Positions 1 to 8,200 of a DNA stretch of 64,000 bases are shown one piece after another. This DNA comes from Falsirhodobacter sp. alg1 (GTDB taxonomy: Bacteria > Pseudomonadota > Alphaproteobacteria > Rhodobacterales > Rhodobacteraceae): NCBI RefSeq assembly GCF_000739715.2, contig NZ_BBJC02000001.1:95-64094 (forward strand). The letters are read 5' to 3'. The notes beneath the pieces were generated by a model. The model worked only from the letters and a program-made list of their open reading frames with translations, did not search any database and had not been told where the DNA came from. A program made the translations under genes and the position numbers. Position 1 is the first letter of the stretch. Every line of letters begins with the position of its first letter.

Positions 1-282
1 CGAGCCGTCATAGCCAAGCTGAACCAGATCAGCGTGCATCTGCTTGGCGGTGCGCCGGTCCTTGCGCGACTTGCGCTGCTCGGTCACCAGCCAGCCTGAC
101 AGCTTTTCTGCATACGGGTCCAGCTTGCTCGGTCGCGCCGGTGTCTGAAACTGGGGCTCAACGATCCCCGCACGCAGATACTTCCTGATGGTGTTGCGGG
201 ACAGCCCGGTCCGCCGCGCAATCTCGCGGATGGGCATCTTGTCCCGCAAAGCCCAACGCCGAATGACGCTCAAAAATCCCAT
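1..282 (-). CDS. istA: IstA-type IS21 transposase, N-terminal part
   Basis: Leftward frame starting ATG at 282 and still open at position 1, giving about 94 residues. It begins MGFLSVIRRWALRDKMPIRE and continues into a helix-turn-helix (IARRTGLSRNTIRKYL), the DNA-binding start typical of IstA. The DDE catalytic core lies outside the window. The gene sits just inside the terminal repeats at 336-388, as expected, so the element may be intact beyond the edge. Confidence 0.8.
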   Translation of the reverse strand, partial: MGFLSVIRRWALRDKMPIREIARRTGLSRNTIRKYLRAGIVEPQFQTPARPSKLDPYAEKLSGWLVTEQRKSRKDRRTAKQMHADLVQLGYDGS

Positions 283-388
283 GTCGATCACTCCAATATC
301 CCCTGACAAATCCCGTCAGGGGCAAGGTTCCACATGGGTCAAATCTCAGTGACAATTTCGACTGCTGCTGGGTCAGCTCTGAGTGACA
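1..388 (-). mobile_element. IS21-family insertion sequence, right-hand end (cut by window edge)
   Basis: The element runs off the left edge. Its outer end is set at 388, where the leftward strand begins 5'-TGTCACTC, matching the TG...CA termini of IS21 elements. Two 19-bp near-identical terminal repeats, at 370-388 and 336-354 (16 of 19 positions the same), are the transposase-binding repeats expected of this family. A perfect 7-bp inverted repeat (CCCTGAC/GTCAGGG, 301-321) lies between the repeats and the transposase start. The sequence at 389-480 is open in one frame but matches nothing I recognise. Confidence 0.75.
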
Positions 389-459
389 TTCAACAGGAAG
401 TGAAGCAGAAGCTACTCGAGAAGCCACGTTCGATGATCACGGAAATGAATTGCCCTCGG

Positions 460-1329
460 TCAAACTCCGTATGCTACGAAAAGATCGCCCAATGTGAATA
501 GCAACCCATTATGCCTTAATAAATTCACCCTTTGCGTATAAATATGATCAATGAGTGCCCTTTTATTTTCCAACGTTCCATGATGAATGTTTCGATGGCA
601 ATTCGGGCATAACGCTACGATATTTTGATGAACGTCCAAATTGTACGTAAAATATGCGGCACGACTAACAGGCATCAGGTGGTGTGCCTCAACAAACTGC
701 CGGCCGGACACCCGAGAGACAAAAGTCTGGTGCCGTGGGTTGATCTCGCACAAGTAATCCGCTCGTTCCAAAGCTATAACAGCTTGCTCAATACTCCTGC
801 TATAGATGAGGCGCATTTCCAATCTTGGATCTCGGAGATGACCGATGGCGCGCTGGATATCTAGCTGACCTTCAGCTCCGGCAAACATATCCACGGCAAT
901 TTCATCTTCTGGTCGAGCCTCGTGGTCTCCAGCTTCTATGATATCAAAGTTAGCCTGCGCTAGAAAGCCCACGACCGGGTACGGTTCTCTGGCACGGCGA
1001 AAAATGACAAACTGTTCGCCTGCTTGCCCTGAAAATCCCCGCTCATTTCCCATATAAAGGCGAAGCTCGTTTCCCTCGGGCTTAGGATACTTGATTATGA
1101 GGTGCCGTTCGGCTTCAATATTGCCAGCCAAAACCAGGAAGGGAATTCCCTCCATAGCAGCGTGCTGCCGAGGAATATCCTCTAACGGCAAGAAATTATT
1201 TAATATGTTTTTTTCGTGTTGATCGAGCGTAACCGACCGGTCATGGTTTGCCTCGGTTGCGGTTACAGTCGAATAAGCCCCGCAGGTTGCCCCTAAGTAG
1301 CGCAGCATTTGAATGCTCATGCTCGGCAT
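460..1329 (-). CDS. HNH endonuclease, last gene of the restriction module
   Basis: A 289-aa protein whose C-terminal third is an HNH nuclease: E214-A-H216-H217, N236, the pair C241-P-N-C244 with H245, and H249/H250, with C194 as an additional candidate zinc ligand. The N-terminal 190 residues match no domain I know and may recognise the DNA target. Two starts are possible. ATG at 1329 has an AAAGGA ribosome-binding site 6 nt upstream. ATG at 1320 forms an ATGA overlap with the stop of the LlaJI-like gene. Either way it is translationally coupled, which places it in the McrBC/LlaJI-Dcm-Vsr operon. Its own target is unknown. Confidence 0.75.
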   Translation of the reverse strand: MPSMSIQMLRYLGATCGAYSTVTATEANHDRSVTLDQHEKNILNNFLPLEDIPRQHAAMEGIPFLVLAGNIEAERHLIIKYPKPEGNELRLYMGNERGFSGQAGEQFVIFRRAREPYPVVGFLAQANFDIIEAGDHEARPEDEIAVDMFAGAEGQLDIQRAIGHLRDPRLEMRLIYSRSIEQAVIALERADYLCEINPRHQTFVSRVSGRQFVEAHHLMPVSRAAYFTYNLDVHQNIVALCPNCHRNIHHGTLENKRALIDHIYTQRVNLLRHNGLLFTLGDLFVAYGV

Positions 1330-2618
1330 TTGATATCCTTTCCATCCTCACCTCCCAGCTGCAAACATGCAGGTGGGAACGCAGTATCCGAGCGATATTG
1401 ACAATAGTTGTTCATGACTGAAGGCATCGGCAGGTAGTGACAGGCTATCTTCGGGAAATCTTGCAGGTACGTTCCGTCGGATTTCTGCCTCATAGTTACC
1501 TGATGGAACATCCCCCCGGTTTCATTCTTCCCCGGAAAAACAAAGCAATTATGGATTCTGGCGCCGGTCCCGACAACGCTCCGTAGGGCCATTTCGTAGA
1601 ACATCTGCTTGGCGATATCCGGCCATCCCGGAACGGTACTAGCCGAGGTGGCAGCGTAGTACTTCGCATCGATGATCGTGTAGCCTGTATCATCGCGGAG
1701 TATGATATCCGTTAGCATTCCACGCTCGGGTGCATCCGATGTGCCACCCGGAACGGTTTCATAGACAGCGTGGGGCAAGCGGGCATTCCAGTTCCCTTCC
1801 ACGTGCAAGAGTGTCTGGCGAAGCATGACCTCCCACACCGTATGGAAATCCTCGACGCCGAAGACAAAGCTTCCCGCTGCGGACGCCCTGCAGTCGCGCA
1901 GATAATATCCAAGATAAGTCGCCAGGAAAATCGAACGCGCCGAATAGAGGCTAGGAAGTAATGCTTCCAGAAGAACCGGCCACAGGCTTCTGGGCTGATA
2001 GGGCTTCTTCTGCCACCTCAACTCGGGGCGACGGGCGCGCGCGCCGTCAATCCACCATCCGTGCTGTTCGATTATCTCGGAAAGAACCGCGGCCTGAACC
2101 TGTGCAAGTAGCGTTTCGCTGCTGTTCACTGCTTTAGTGGTAGCTATGTCAGGATATATCAGCTCCCCTTCTCCCGAAGGAAAAGCCTGTGCGCGCGTCA
2201 CGGTACGCTTCCAGTCAGGTTTGCCGGTGTTTCTTGCACAGACACGCTGCCGTTCGTGAAAAAGACCGTTCTGCCTGAAATCGTCAGCCAGTGACTTGAT
2301 GACTGCAAGGGATCCGGGGTTGCCATGCTCGCCATCACCGGCAAACTCCCGGCCCGAAGCCTCCCGTCCGTAGCGTGCGAGCGTCTTCATCGTCAGCTTC
2401 GCAGCATCCAGCGATCGATCGGGCATGGCCAGCGGGAGGAAAACGGCTGTTTTACCGTCCTTACCCCGCACAATACCACAGAACCGCACACGGGCGTTTC
2501 CGTCGACCTTGCCGATACCCCACTCCCGCATTGCATCGAGCAATGGCTTGGCCGATCTGTCCAGTTCATCTACGGCCATCCGGTCACTATAGACGACCGG
2601 ATTACTGTCCAACGGCAT
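1317..2618 (-). CDS. LlaJI/McrC-type restriction endonuclease subunit
   Basis: About 433 residues if started at the ATG at 2618; an in-frame GTG at 2627 is an alternative. The N-terminal part (VRFCGIV...DGKTAVFLP) resembles the LlaJI restriction endonuclease family. The C-terminal half carries a PD-(D/E)XK-like nuclease signature: an acidic D in the LTDIIL strand, then IIDAKYY (D-x-K). In LlaJI and McrBC systems this subunit cuts DNA under control of an McrB-like NTPase. Here that gene lies immediately upstream and overlaps it by about 17 bp, while the HNH gene overlaps its 3' end. What is visible is family resemblance and the nuclease motif. That it needs the McrB-like partner is inferred from gene order. 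Confidence 0.72.
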   Translation of the reverse strand: MPLDSNPVVYSDRMAVDELDRSAKPLLDAMREWGIGKVDGNARVRFCGIVRGKDGKTAVFLPLAMPDRSLDAAKLTMKTLARYGREASGREFAGDGEHGNPGSLAVIKSLADDFRQNGLFHERQRVCARNTGKPDWKRTVTRAQAFPSGEGELIYPDIATTKAVNSSETLLAQVQAAVLSEIIEQHGWWIDGARARRPELRWQKKPYQPRSLWPVLLEALLPSLYSARSIFLATYLGYYLRDCRASAAGSFVFGVEDFHTVWEVMLRQTLLHVEGNWNARLPHAVYETVPGGTSDAPERGMLTDIILRDDTGYTIIDAKYYAATSASTVPGWPDIAKQMFYEMALRSVVGTGARIHNCFVFPGKNETGGMFHQVTMRQKSDGTYLQDFPKIACHYLPMPSVMNNYCQYRSDTAFPPACLQLGGEDGKDIKCRA

Positions 2619-4020
2619 CCCCGGCACCGTCAGCTACGGCCATATCAGGCGTCGATACCGCATCGAGTTTCTCGAGAAACACGGTCGAGAACACTGGCGC
2701 CCCCCCAGAAGCAGCCTGATCCAGTTGGCCATATGTCCGGAGGTTTTTCGCGAAAATGATGTCCCTTCCCCCGTGCCGCAGAAGATCATCCCAGAGGTAC
2801 AGCAGGATCTTTGCCGGTACACGTTCACCGAGTTCGCCGGGTTTTACAAACCATTGTCCCAACAGCCGGTCTTCGGCAACGTCCAGCTTCTCCGTCAACC
2901 AGCTATTTAGCGTCCGCACGAAGTCGCGCCAAGGCATGGACTTGTGGATATTACTTGCATCAACATAGGAGATCCGACCGTCAGGCGCATCCTGGCCCTC
3001 GAGGGGCAGGTATTCTTGGATCCAGCGCCGGCGGAAAGCCGTATCCAGCGGATACACGCCTTGGTCTGCACTGTTCATTGTCGCCACAATGCTCAGGTTA
3101 GAGGGGATCCGAAGCTTATGGATTTTCGGTCCTTTTTCTGATCTCATCCATGCCAGACTTTCCGGATTAGGGAAGTCGACTTCATATGTTCCGGTGCCAT
3201 TCTCCTGACGATCCAGCAGCTGGAAAAGTTCTCCGAATACTCCTGCCGCAGGAGCGCGGTTCAGCTCCTCGATAACGAGAAAATGCTGGTTACCTGCATC
3301 CAGAAGGGCATCGCGGACAGAAATCATGAATGGCCCGGGTGCGAATTCGTAACGTATCTTGTCGTCATGGGTCCGAGGCTTCAACGATCCGAAAAAATCA
3401 CTGTTTTGCGTGTCAGGATGGAAGACAGTCCTGACCGAATTTCCTCCCGCTACAAGCTCGTTAATCTTATGGGACTTTCCTGTACCCGGAGCACCGTAGA
3501 TTATCAGATTGCGCCCACCAACGAGGCGCTCTACCTCGTCTTGCTCTTGCTCTTGCTCTTGCTCTTGCTCTTGCTCTTCAGCCGGAACAGCATCCTGCAG
3601 GGCGTCAAGATATTGATCGATTTGTGCAATAGCATTCGCAATTGCATCTGGATCGAGGTTGATGGTTTTTACAACGCGATCCTCTTCACTGTTCGAATAG
3701 TGAATAACTTTTGCAAGCAGCTCGAAAAATGGCAGCGTCTGTACGCTTCCCATAGTTTTGGCTACGTCGTTCTGAAGACAATTCCTGAAAGCTTCCCGCC
3801 AAGCATTTTCATCGTAATGCGGCGTGAATCTCGCGAGGTGTTCGGAGATGTCGACAAGTGTTTGCCGAAGCTGCGAAACAGATATTGTGAACCAACCTTC
3901 GCCGCGCCGACCGGAATTGCTAAAATCCACCACGGCCTCTACACGTGGCTCCCGTGTATCTGTCAGAACACCATTTGCAGCAATTATTCTATCAAATACA
4001 GGCATGTAAGCGTCCATCAT
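2602..4020 (-). CDS. mcrB: McrB-like AAA+ GTPase subunit
   Basis: A 472-aa protein from the ATG at 4020; a GTG at 4050 would add 10 residues. The N-terminal 145 residues are of unknown fold and probably bind DNA. A Glu-Gln repeat at about 149-160 links them to an AAA+ domain: Walker A GAPGTGKS at 176-183, Walker B FLVIEELNRA near 247-256, and the McrB signature MNSADQ (usually MNTADR). These features define the GTP-dependent motor of McrBC and LlaJI restriction, which drives translocation and cleavage through the McrC/LlaJI-like partner encoded just downstream. The Vsr gene ends about 125 bp upstream, so the block may have its own promoter or be read through from dcm. Confidence 0.85.
   Translation of the reverse strand: MMDAYMPVFDRIIAANGVLTDTREPRVEAVVDFSNSGRRGEGWFTISVSQLRQTLVDISEHLARFTPHYDENAWREAFRNCLQNDVAKTMGSVQTLPFFELLAKVIHYSNSEEDRVVKTINLDPDAIANAIAQIDQYLDALQDAVPAEEQEQEQEQEQEQDEVERLVGGRNLIIYGAPGTGKSHKINELVAGGNSVRTVFHPDTQNSDFFGSLKPRTHDDKIRYEFAPGPFMISVRDALLDAGNQHFLVIEELNRAPAAGVFGELFQLLDRQENGTGTYEVDFPNPESLAWMRSEKGPKIHKLRIPSNLSIVATMNSADQGVYPLDTAFRRRWIQEYLPLEGQDAPDGRISYVDASNIHKSMPWRDFVRTLNSWLTEKLDVAEDRLLGQWFVKPGELGERVPAKILLYLWDDLLRHGGRDIIFAKNLRTYGQLDQAASGGAPVFSTVFLEKLDAVSTPDMAVADGAGDAVGQ
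3541..3576 (-). repeat. In-frame hexanucleotide repeat in the McrB-like gene
   Basis: Six perfect copies of TTGCTC on the plus strand (GAGCAA on the coding strand) encode Glu-Gln repeats between the N-terminal and AAA+ domains. Because the unit is 6 bp, slippage would change linker length by two residues per copy without breaking the frame. Confidence 0.9.
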
Positions 4021-4145
4021 GGTGTCTTTCGACACACGTAAGACATTCACGTGCCTCTGTCACCGATTCTTGACGCGCTACGCGCTTCGTCCCCGTTCAA
4101 GATGGACGGTTGGATTTATATGCTGGGTTGCATGGAGGTTTCGGA

Positions 4146-4610
4146 TCACCCGACGATGGCGCCGCGAATTTCTCGGGCGACACACGCACTTAGAATGGAC
4201 GCGGTGAGCGTTTCAATCAAGAAGTTTTCTTCAAGCCTGCCCCGCCCCTTGAGGGCACATTCCCAGATGACGATGACACGCCAGCCTCTTGTGAGAAGTT
4301 CTGCTGTCTTCCGCGCGTCCCGCTCCCTGTTTCCCGAGATCTTGGCGGTCCAGAACCCGGTCCGGCTCAGGGGTGGCCTGTAGAGCGCGCACCGCTCATG
4401 GCCATGCCAGTAGCAACCGTTCACGAAAATGGCAGTGCGGAACTTCGGCAGCACGATATCGGGCCGTCCCGGAAGGTCCTTACGATGCAGGCGGAACCGG
4501 AATCCGGCCCTATGCAACAGACTCCTTATAGCCATCTCGGGCTTCGTATTCTTGCCCTTGATACCTGCCATCATCCGGCTGCGCGTTTCCGGCGAAACGA
4601 TATCGGCCAC
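4146..4610 (-). CDS. vsr: Very short patch repair endonuclease Vsr
   Basis: A 154-aa protein of normal Vsr length. It nicks next to T:G mismatches that arise when 5-methylcytosine made by a Dcm-type methylase deaminates. Visible residues: D51 in LPGRPDIVLP (the catalytic aspartate), and zinc-binding candidates C66 and H71 (GCYWHGH), C74 and C118 (WECAL). The start is GTG at 4610, chosen because the N-terminus then aligns with known Vsr proteins. It lies 3 bp after the dcm-like stop, so the two are co-translated, matching their shared role. Confidence 0.93.
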   Translation of the reverse strand: MADIVSPETRSRMMAGIKGKNTKPEMAIRSLLHRAGFRFRLHRKDLPGRPDIVLPKFRTAIFVNGCYWHGHERCALYRPPLSRTGFWTAKISGNRERDARKTAELLTRGWRVIVIWECALKGRGRLEENFLIETLTASILSACVAREIRGAIVG

Positions 4611-4613
4611 TGG

Positions 4614-5879
4614 TCAGCCTTTCAGATAGCCAGCCATCTCCCTGGCAATCGCGCGTATGACCGGCACCGCCACCGAATTCCCGAACTGCCGGTAGTTTTG
4701 CACATCCGATACCGCGTCGACGTTGAAATCCTCGGGGAACCCCTGGATGCGGGCACACTCGCGCGGTGTCAGCTTACGCGGATTGCGACCGATGTCGCTC
4801 TGGTCGATCAGGATCTCGCTTCCGTCCTTGTAGTAACGGGCACTGATCGTGTTGCAGTATGTGCTTTTCACGTTGAACAGGCTGTAGCCGAAGCCGTTCC
4901 CCTTCTCCCGGTGTTCCTGAAGCCGCCGCTGGTGTCCTGCGAACAGCCGGTCCGAGAGGGTATATTTCGGATCGACCGTCGCATTGTCCTCGAGGACGTC
5001 ACCAAGGCAGGTGACCGACCGCTGCTCCAGCAACTTGTCCAGAATTTTCTTGGACAGATCCCGTTCGACTGCTTCCGGCACCTGATCACGGTCAAAGCCG
5101 ATGATGTAGACCCGCTCCCTGTTTTGGGGCACACCGAAGTTCTTCGCGGAAAGCACCGCAAAATTGACGCGGTAGTTCAGAGGAATGCCACGGCTCTTGC
5201 GGGCTTCCTCGCTCATCGGAACACTCTCCGGAATGCTGGCGACCTCCCTTCCCTCCAGAATGGCGAGGATCGTCTTGAGCGTACGGCCCTTGTCATGGCC
5301 GCGGAGCTGCTTGACGTTCTCGAGCAGGAACGCTTTCGGCCGGTGATAGGCGAGGATCCTCTGGATCTCGAAGAACATTGTGCCACGGGTGTCATTGAAG
5401 CCCTGCCGCAAGCCGGCCTGGGAGAAGGCCTGACAAGGGAAACCGGCAAGAAGCAGGTCATGTGCGGGTATCTTATGCGCGGGGATTACAGTGATGTCCC
5501 CGTGAGGCACCTCGCCGTAATTCGCTGCGTAGGACTTCTGGGAAAACTTGTCCCACTCCGATGTGAAAACGCAATGCCCGCCGATATCCTGGAATGGAAG
5601 CCGGATCCCGCCGATTCCGGCAAACAGATCGATAAACCGGAAATCCGGAGTACGTTCGCTGTCTGCGAACGGGCTGCGGAACGGAATGCGATCCGGCAGG
5701 TTCCGGATCTGGTCGAACCGCGCACGGGTCGGACGATGCTCGCCGCGTTCCCACCCTCCAACCGTCCGCTCTCCGCCATCGCCTAGCATCAACAGGTCCG
5801 CGAACTCGCGCTGGTTGAGGCCCATGGCCGTCCGCTTGTCGGCGATATAGTGGCATACGGAATGCTGCAGGTCGAACAT
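4614..5879 (-). CDS. dcm: Dcm-like DNA (cytosine-5-)-methyltransferase with N-terminal HTH
   Basis: A 421-aa protein. Residues 1-65 form an XRE-like helix-turn-helix (MGLNQREFADLL ... RTVGGWERGEHRP). The methyltransferase follows: motif I FAGIGG at 86-91, motif IV with catalytic Cys149 (GFPCQ), motif VI ENV at 187-189, motif VIII QNRERVYIIG, and motif X QFGNSVAVPV near the C-terminus. Several blocks (GGHCVFTSEWDK, GNGFGY, SARYYKDGSEILID, LTPRECARIQGF) are close to E. coli Dcm, so a CCWGG-type target is plausible, as is the linked vsr. The HTH suggests it represses its own promoter, as EcoRII-type methylases do. It protects the host from the adjoining nuclease genes or marks sites for them. 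Confidence 0.93.
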   Translation of the reverse strand: MFDLQHSVCHYIADKRTAMGLNQREFADLLMLGDGGERTVGGWERGEHRPTRARFDQIRNLPDRIPFRSPFADSERTPDFRFIDLFAGIGGIRLPFQDIGGHCVFTSEWDKFSQKSYAANYGEVPHGDITVIPAHKIPAHDLLLAGFPCQAFSQAGLRQGFNDTRGTMFFEIQRILAYHRPKAFLLENVKQLRGHDKGRTLKTILAILEGREVASIPESVPMSEEARKSRGIPLNYRVNFAVLSAKNFGVPQNRERVYIIGFDRDQVPEAVERDLSKKILDKLLEQRSVTCLGDVLEDNATVDPKYTLSDRLFAGHQRRLQEHREKGNGFGYSLFNVKSTYCNTISARYYKDGSEILIDQSDIGRNPRKLTPRECARIQGFPEDFNVDAVSDVQNYRQFGNSVAVPVIRAIAREMAGYLKG

Positions 5880-5898
5880 GGCTTGGTCCCCGGTTTTT

Positions 5899-5931
5899 CT
5901 ACCGTATAGGTAGCGGCAAACCCAGGGTCAA
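5899..5931 (-). promoter_or_regulatory. Promoter and overlapping operator of the dcm-like gene
   Basis: On the leftward strand there is a -35 TTGACC (5926-5931), a 17-bp spacer and a -10 TATACG (5903-5908). The -10 sits inside the inverted repeat CTACC-N5-GGTAG (5899-5913). A bound dimer would cover the -10 about 20 bp before the dcm start. The natural candidate binder is the HTH at the N-terminus of the methyltransferase, giving autorepression. Confidence 0.6.
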
Positions 5932-6067
5932 GTCCAGGATAAGTTCATGCTTGGTTCACGTTGTTTACCTTGACCAGAAGGAAGCAAAGACTTAGAAATT
6001 ATAACCTCAAAGAAGCGTTGAATTCGTTATCGGTATATAATTCCTTATCAACCATCCCGGTGCATAC

Positions 6068-6601
6068 ATGAATAAGGCCGATCTGTATCACGAGGCACTT
6101 AGCCTCCATCGTCATTATGACAATCTTTCCCAATTGTCGATCGCTTCCTTAGTTGCCGTAGCGGGGGCTACACCGGTTGCCTATGACAAGGTTAAGGATA
6201 TGACCTTTGGTGGATCAATATTTTTAGGTGGAGCTATTCTGATATGGGTCGTTTTGCAGCTATACGCGCGGTTTGATGCTCATGCCGCTATGTGTATGAA
6301 ATTTGGAGAACTTATTGAACGGTCCGGTCTAAATATAGATAGCCCTATAACCGAGGGAGCAGAGGGAAATGACAACGTCATTCACGGCGTAGCCCATGCA
6401 TTCCATCATAGAAAAGATTTCAAGTTATTAAATTTGAGAGCAGGAGGCTTTATATTCAGCCGCATTCGTATTATCTGCTTTCTGTGTATAATAATTTTTA
6501 CAATAACCGGAGCCTCTCTGGTTTTTTATAAATTAAAATCTGACTATCAACAATCCAAGATAACATACAAATCTTCCCAAACTAATATCCACCGAAATTG
6601 A
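6068..6601 (+). CDS. Hypothetical membrane protein, AT-rich
   Basis: 177 residues, no family recognised. Hydrophobic segments lie at about 22-40 (weak), 47-67 (GGSIFLGGAILIWVVLQLYA) and 132-156 (IRIICFLCIIIFTITG), with a histidine-rich stretch (HGVAHAFHHRKD) before the last. The gene is clearly more AT-rich than the core genes in the window and uses rare codons such as ATA and TTA, which points to horizontal transfer. It lies alone and rightward between the restriction module and the HigBA-like pair. No good Shine-Dalgarno precedes the ATG. A small membrane effector is one possibility, but only its position suggests it. Confidence 0.6.
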   Translation: MNKADLYHEALSLHRHYDNLSQLSIASLVAVAGATPVAYDKVKDMTFGGSIFLGGAILIWVVLQLYARFDAHAAMCMKFGELIERSGLNIDSPITEGAEGNDNVIHGVAHAFHHRKDFKLLNLRAGGFIFSRIRIICFLCIIIFTITGASLVFYKLKSDYQQSKITYKSSQTNIHRN

Positions 6602-6702
6602 TATGAAAGTTTTCGCTAACTAAAGCTCCATGCTTAATTAGGTTCTATTTAAACCTGCTACGCCCTGATTTCGGATCAATCTGAGCGAATCATCTTCCGA
6701 AT

Positions 6703-6999
6703 TCAATCGAATAGGTCAGGTGTCTCTTTATCCCGCCGTCGTGAAATGCGCTCGCCCACGTGCATACAGTGGTGTTTTATATGGCCAAGGCCCTTGGCTC
6801 CTTCGAAATGTGCGGAACCGCCCCTTTTCATGCGCACTGAGACAATCTCCGCTTTGCACACGGGGCACTGATGCCTCATCGAAGATGACTTGGCTTTCAC
6901 ACCTTCTGAGAGGCAAACCCAACTTGATCGGACATTTACAATTGCTCCGTTACGACCCTGCCTCCGGTGTTCCTTACGCGGTATCCATCGCGAACTCAT
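6703..6999 (-). CDS. Hypothetical small protein with Cys/His cluster
   Basis: 98 residues from an ATG with an AAAGG site 8 nt upstream; a shorter start at 6879 (58 aa) is possible. A CPVC knuckle and a distal HIKHHCMH group are spaced as in a small zinc finger or ribbon, followed by a basic RRRDK tail. No family recognised. It faces the membrane protein gene and shares no operon with it. Confidence 0.5.
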   Translation of the reverse strand: MSSRWIPRKEHRRQGRNGAIVNVRSSWVCLSEGVKAKSSSMRHQCPVCKAEIVSVRMKRGGSAHFEGAKGLGHIKHHCMHVGERISRRRDKETPDLFD

Positions 7000-7054
7000 A
7001 TTTTTAACCTTTGATTAGCGGTTTGATTTTGCAATCGAAATAACTGCGGTTTTA

Positions 7055-8200
7055 TTAAATAAGGACTGCTCTAACCTCACCACGTCCCAATAATTTCGAG
7101 AAGCGCCTGTAATCTTGGTGTTCCCTCTGCCAGCGTCCTGCTACGACTGCGGGATTCACTTCTGCATATTGCGCAATCTGCATGATTCCGTTGATATCAA
7201 GATTCTCCGAAACGTGCTTTTTCCAGATACCTGAGGGTATAAGAGCTTCCTGTGCAAATTGATCAGCCTCGTCTTCGATATCATCACCACCTTTCACATC
7301 CAGATCGTCCAAAATGAGATGGCGGTCCGCATTTAGATGCATTGAAACATGGCAAAACTCGTGCAGAAGCGTAAACCAGAAGTTATCTAATCGATCATGA
7401 CGGAGTGTCATGGCGATGACAGGTCGGCCATCAGTCCGACACAAAGCTGCGCCATCTAGATAGGTCCCCGGTAAATGCTCGAGCGCAACAAATATTATCC
7501 CGTATCCATGCAGAGTTGTTTCAACTGATGACAAGGCGTCGGGTCGCTGACTTAACCTAGCAAGTTCATGCCCCCACTCAGGTTTAATCGGATTCCGTTT
7601 GGCCGGCATTGTCACGGCATCAGCTTTAGACAGAACCGCTGCACACCAAGCCTGTACTGCGCCAAAATCAGTTTTTGCATTTGTACGTTCGGTTCGAGTT
7701 TTGCGTAGGAGAGCCGGCGCAGACGCAGAAGGAAAAAATCGATCTATAAATTGCTCGTACGTTTCTCGCGGTTTAAGCACTCCGAACGTTTTTAACTTAT
7801 CAAGAGCCGCTTTGGATGGCTTGCCTATTCTGGTCGATGGTTCCGGCTGCGGTGATGATATCAATGAAGCAGCAGGGATACCTAGATGCTTATGCAAAGC
7901 TCGTATCATGTCGATTGATAGATCACGCCGACCCGATAGAACCTCCGACACACGAGCGCGAGATCCGATGTATGGCTCAAGGTCTCTTGGCTGGAGATTG
8001 GACTGGTTCATGCGGAACCGGATAGCCTCGATAGCCGTAGGAGTCGGAATGTCATGCTGATCGTTCTCCCAACGCTCTATGAGCGTTTGGAGAACTTCCA
8101 GTTCATCCAGCAGATCAGCATCGGTCGCGCTCATAAGCTCCTCTGCTCTCGCAAGAGAAGCTTCGTAACTTTCCTGAGAACGGATCGGAACGATGTTCAT
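7055..8200 (-). CDS. HigA-like antitoxin fused to an ImmA/IrrE metallopeptidase domain
   Basis: 381 residues. The first about 115 (IRSQESYEASLARAEELM ... LEPYIGSRARVSEVLSGRR ... HKHLGIPAASLI) match HigA antitoxins: a dimerisation helix, then an XRE helix-turn-helix. The C-terminal half is an ImmA/IrrE-type zinc peptidase with the HEFCH (HExxH) motif followed by SMHL. ImmA/IrrE proteins commonly inactivate partner HTH repressors. Here repressor-like and protease domains are in one chain. The gene overlaps the small upstream gene by 4 bp (ATGA), and HigBA operons typically encode the toxin first, as here. Roles as antitoxin, phage or stress sensor, and regulator of the divergent operon are inferences. 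Confidence 0.8.
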   Translation of the reverse strand: MNIVPIRSQESYEASLARAEELMSATDADLLDELEVLQTLIERWENDQHDIPTPTAIEAIRFRMNQSNLQPRDLEPYIGSRARVSEVLSGRRDLSIDMIRALHKHLGIPAASLISSPQPEPSTRIGKPSKAALDKLKTFGVLKPRETYEQFIDRFFPSASAPALLRKTRTERTNAKTDFGAVQAWCAAVLSKADAVTMPAKRNPIKPEWGHELARLSQRPDALSSVETTLHGYGIIFVALEHLPGTYLDGAALCRTDGRPVIAMTLRHDRLDNFWFTLLHEFCHVSMHLNADRHLILDDLDVKGGDDIEDEADQFAQEALIPSGIWKKHVSENLDINGIMQIAQYAEVNPAVVAGRWQREHQDYRRFSKLLGRGEVRAVLI

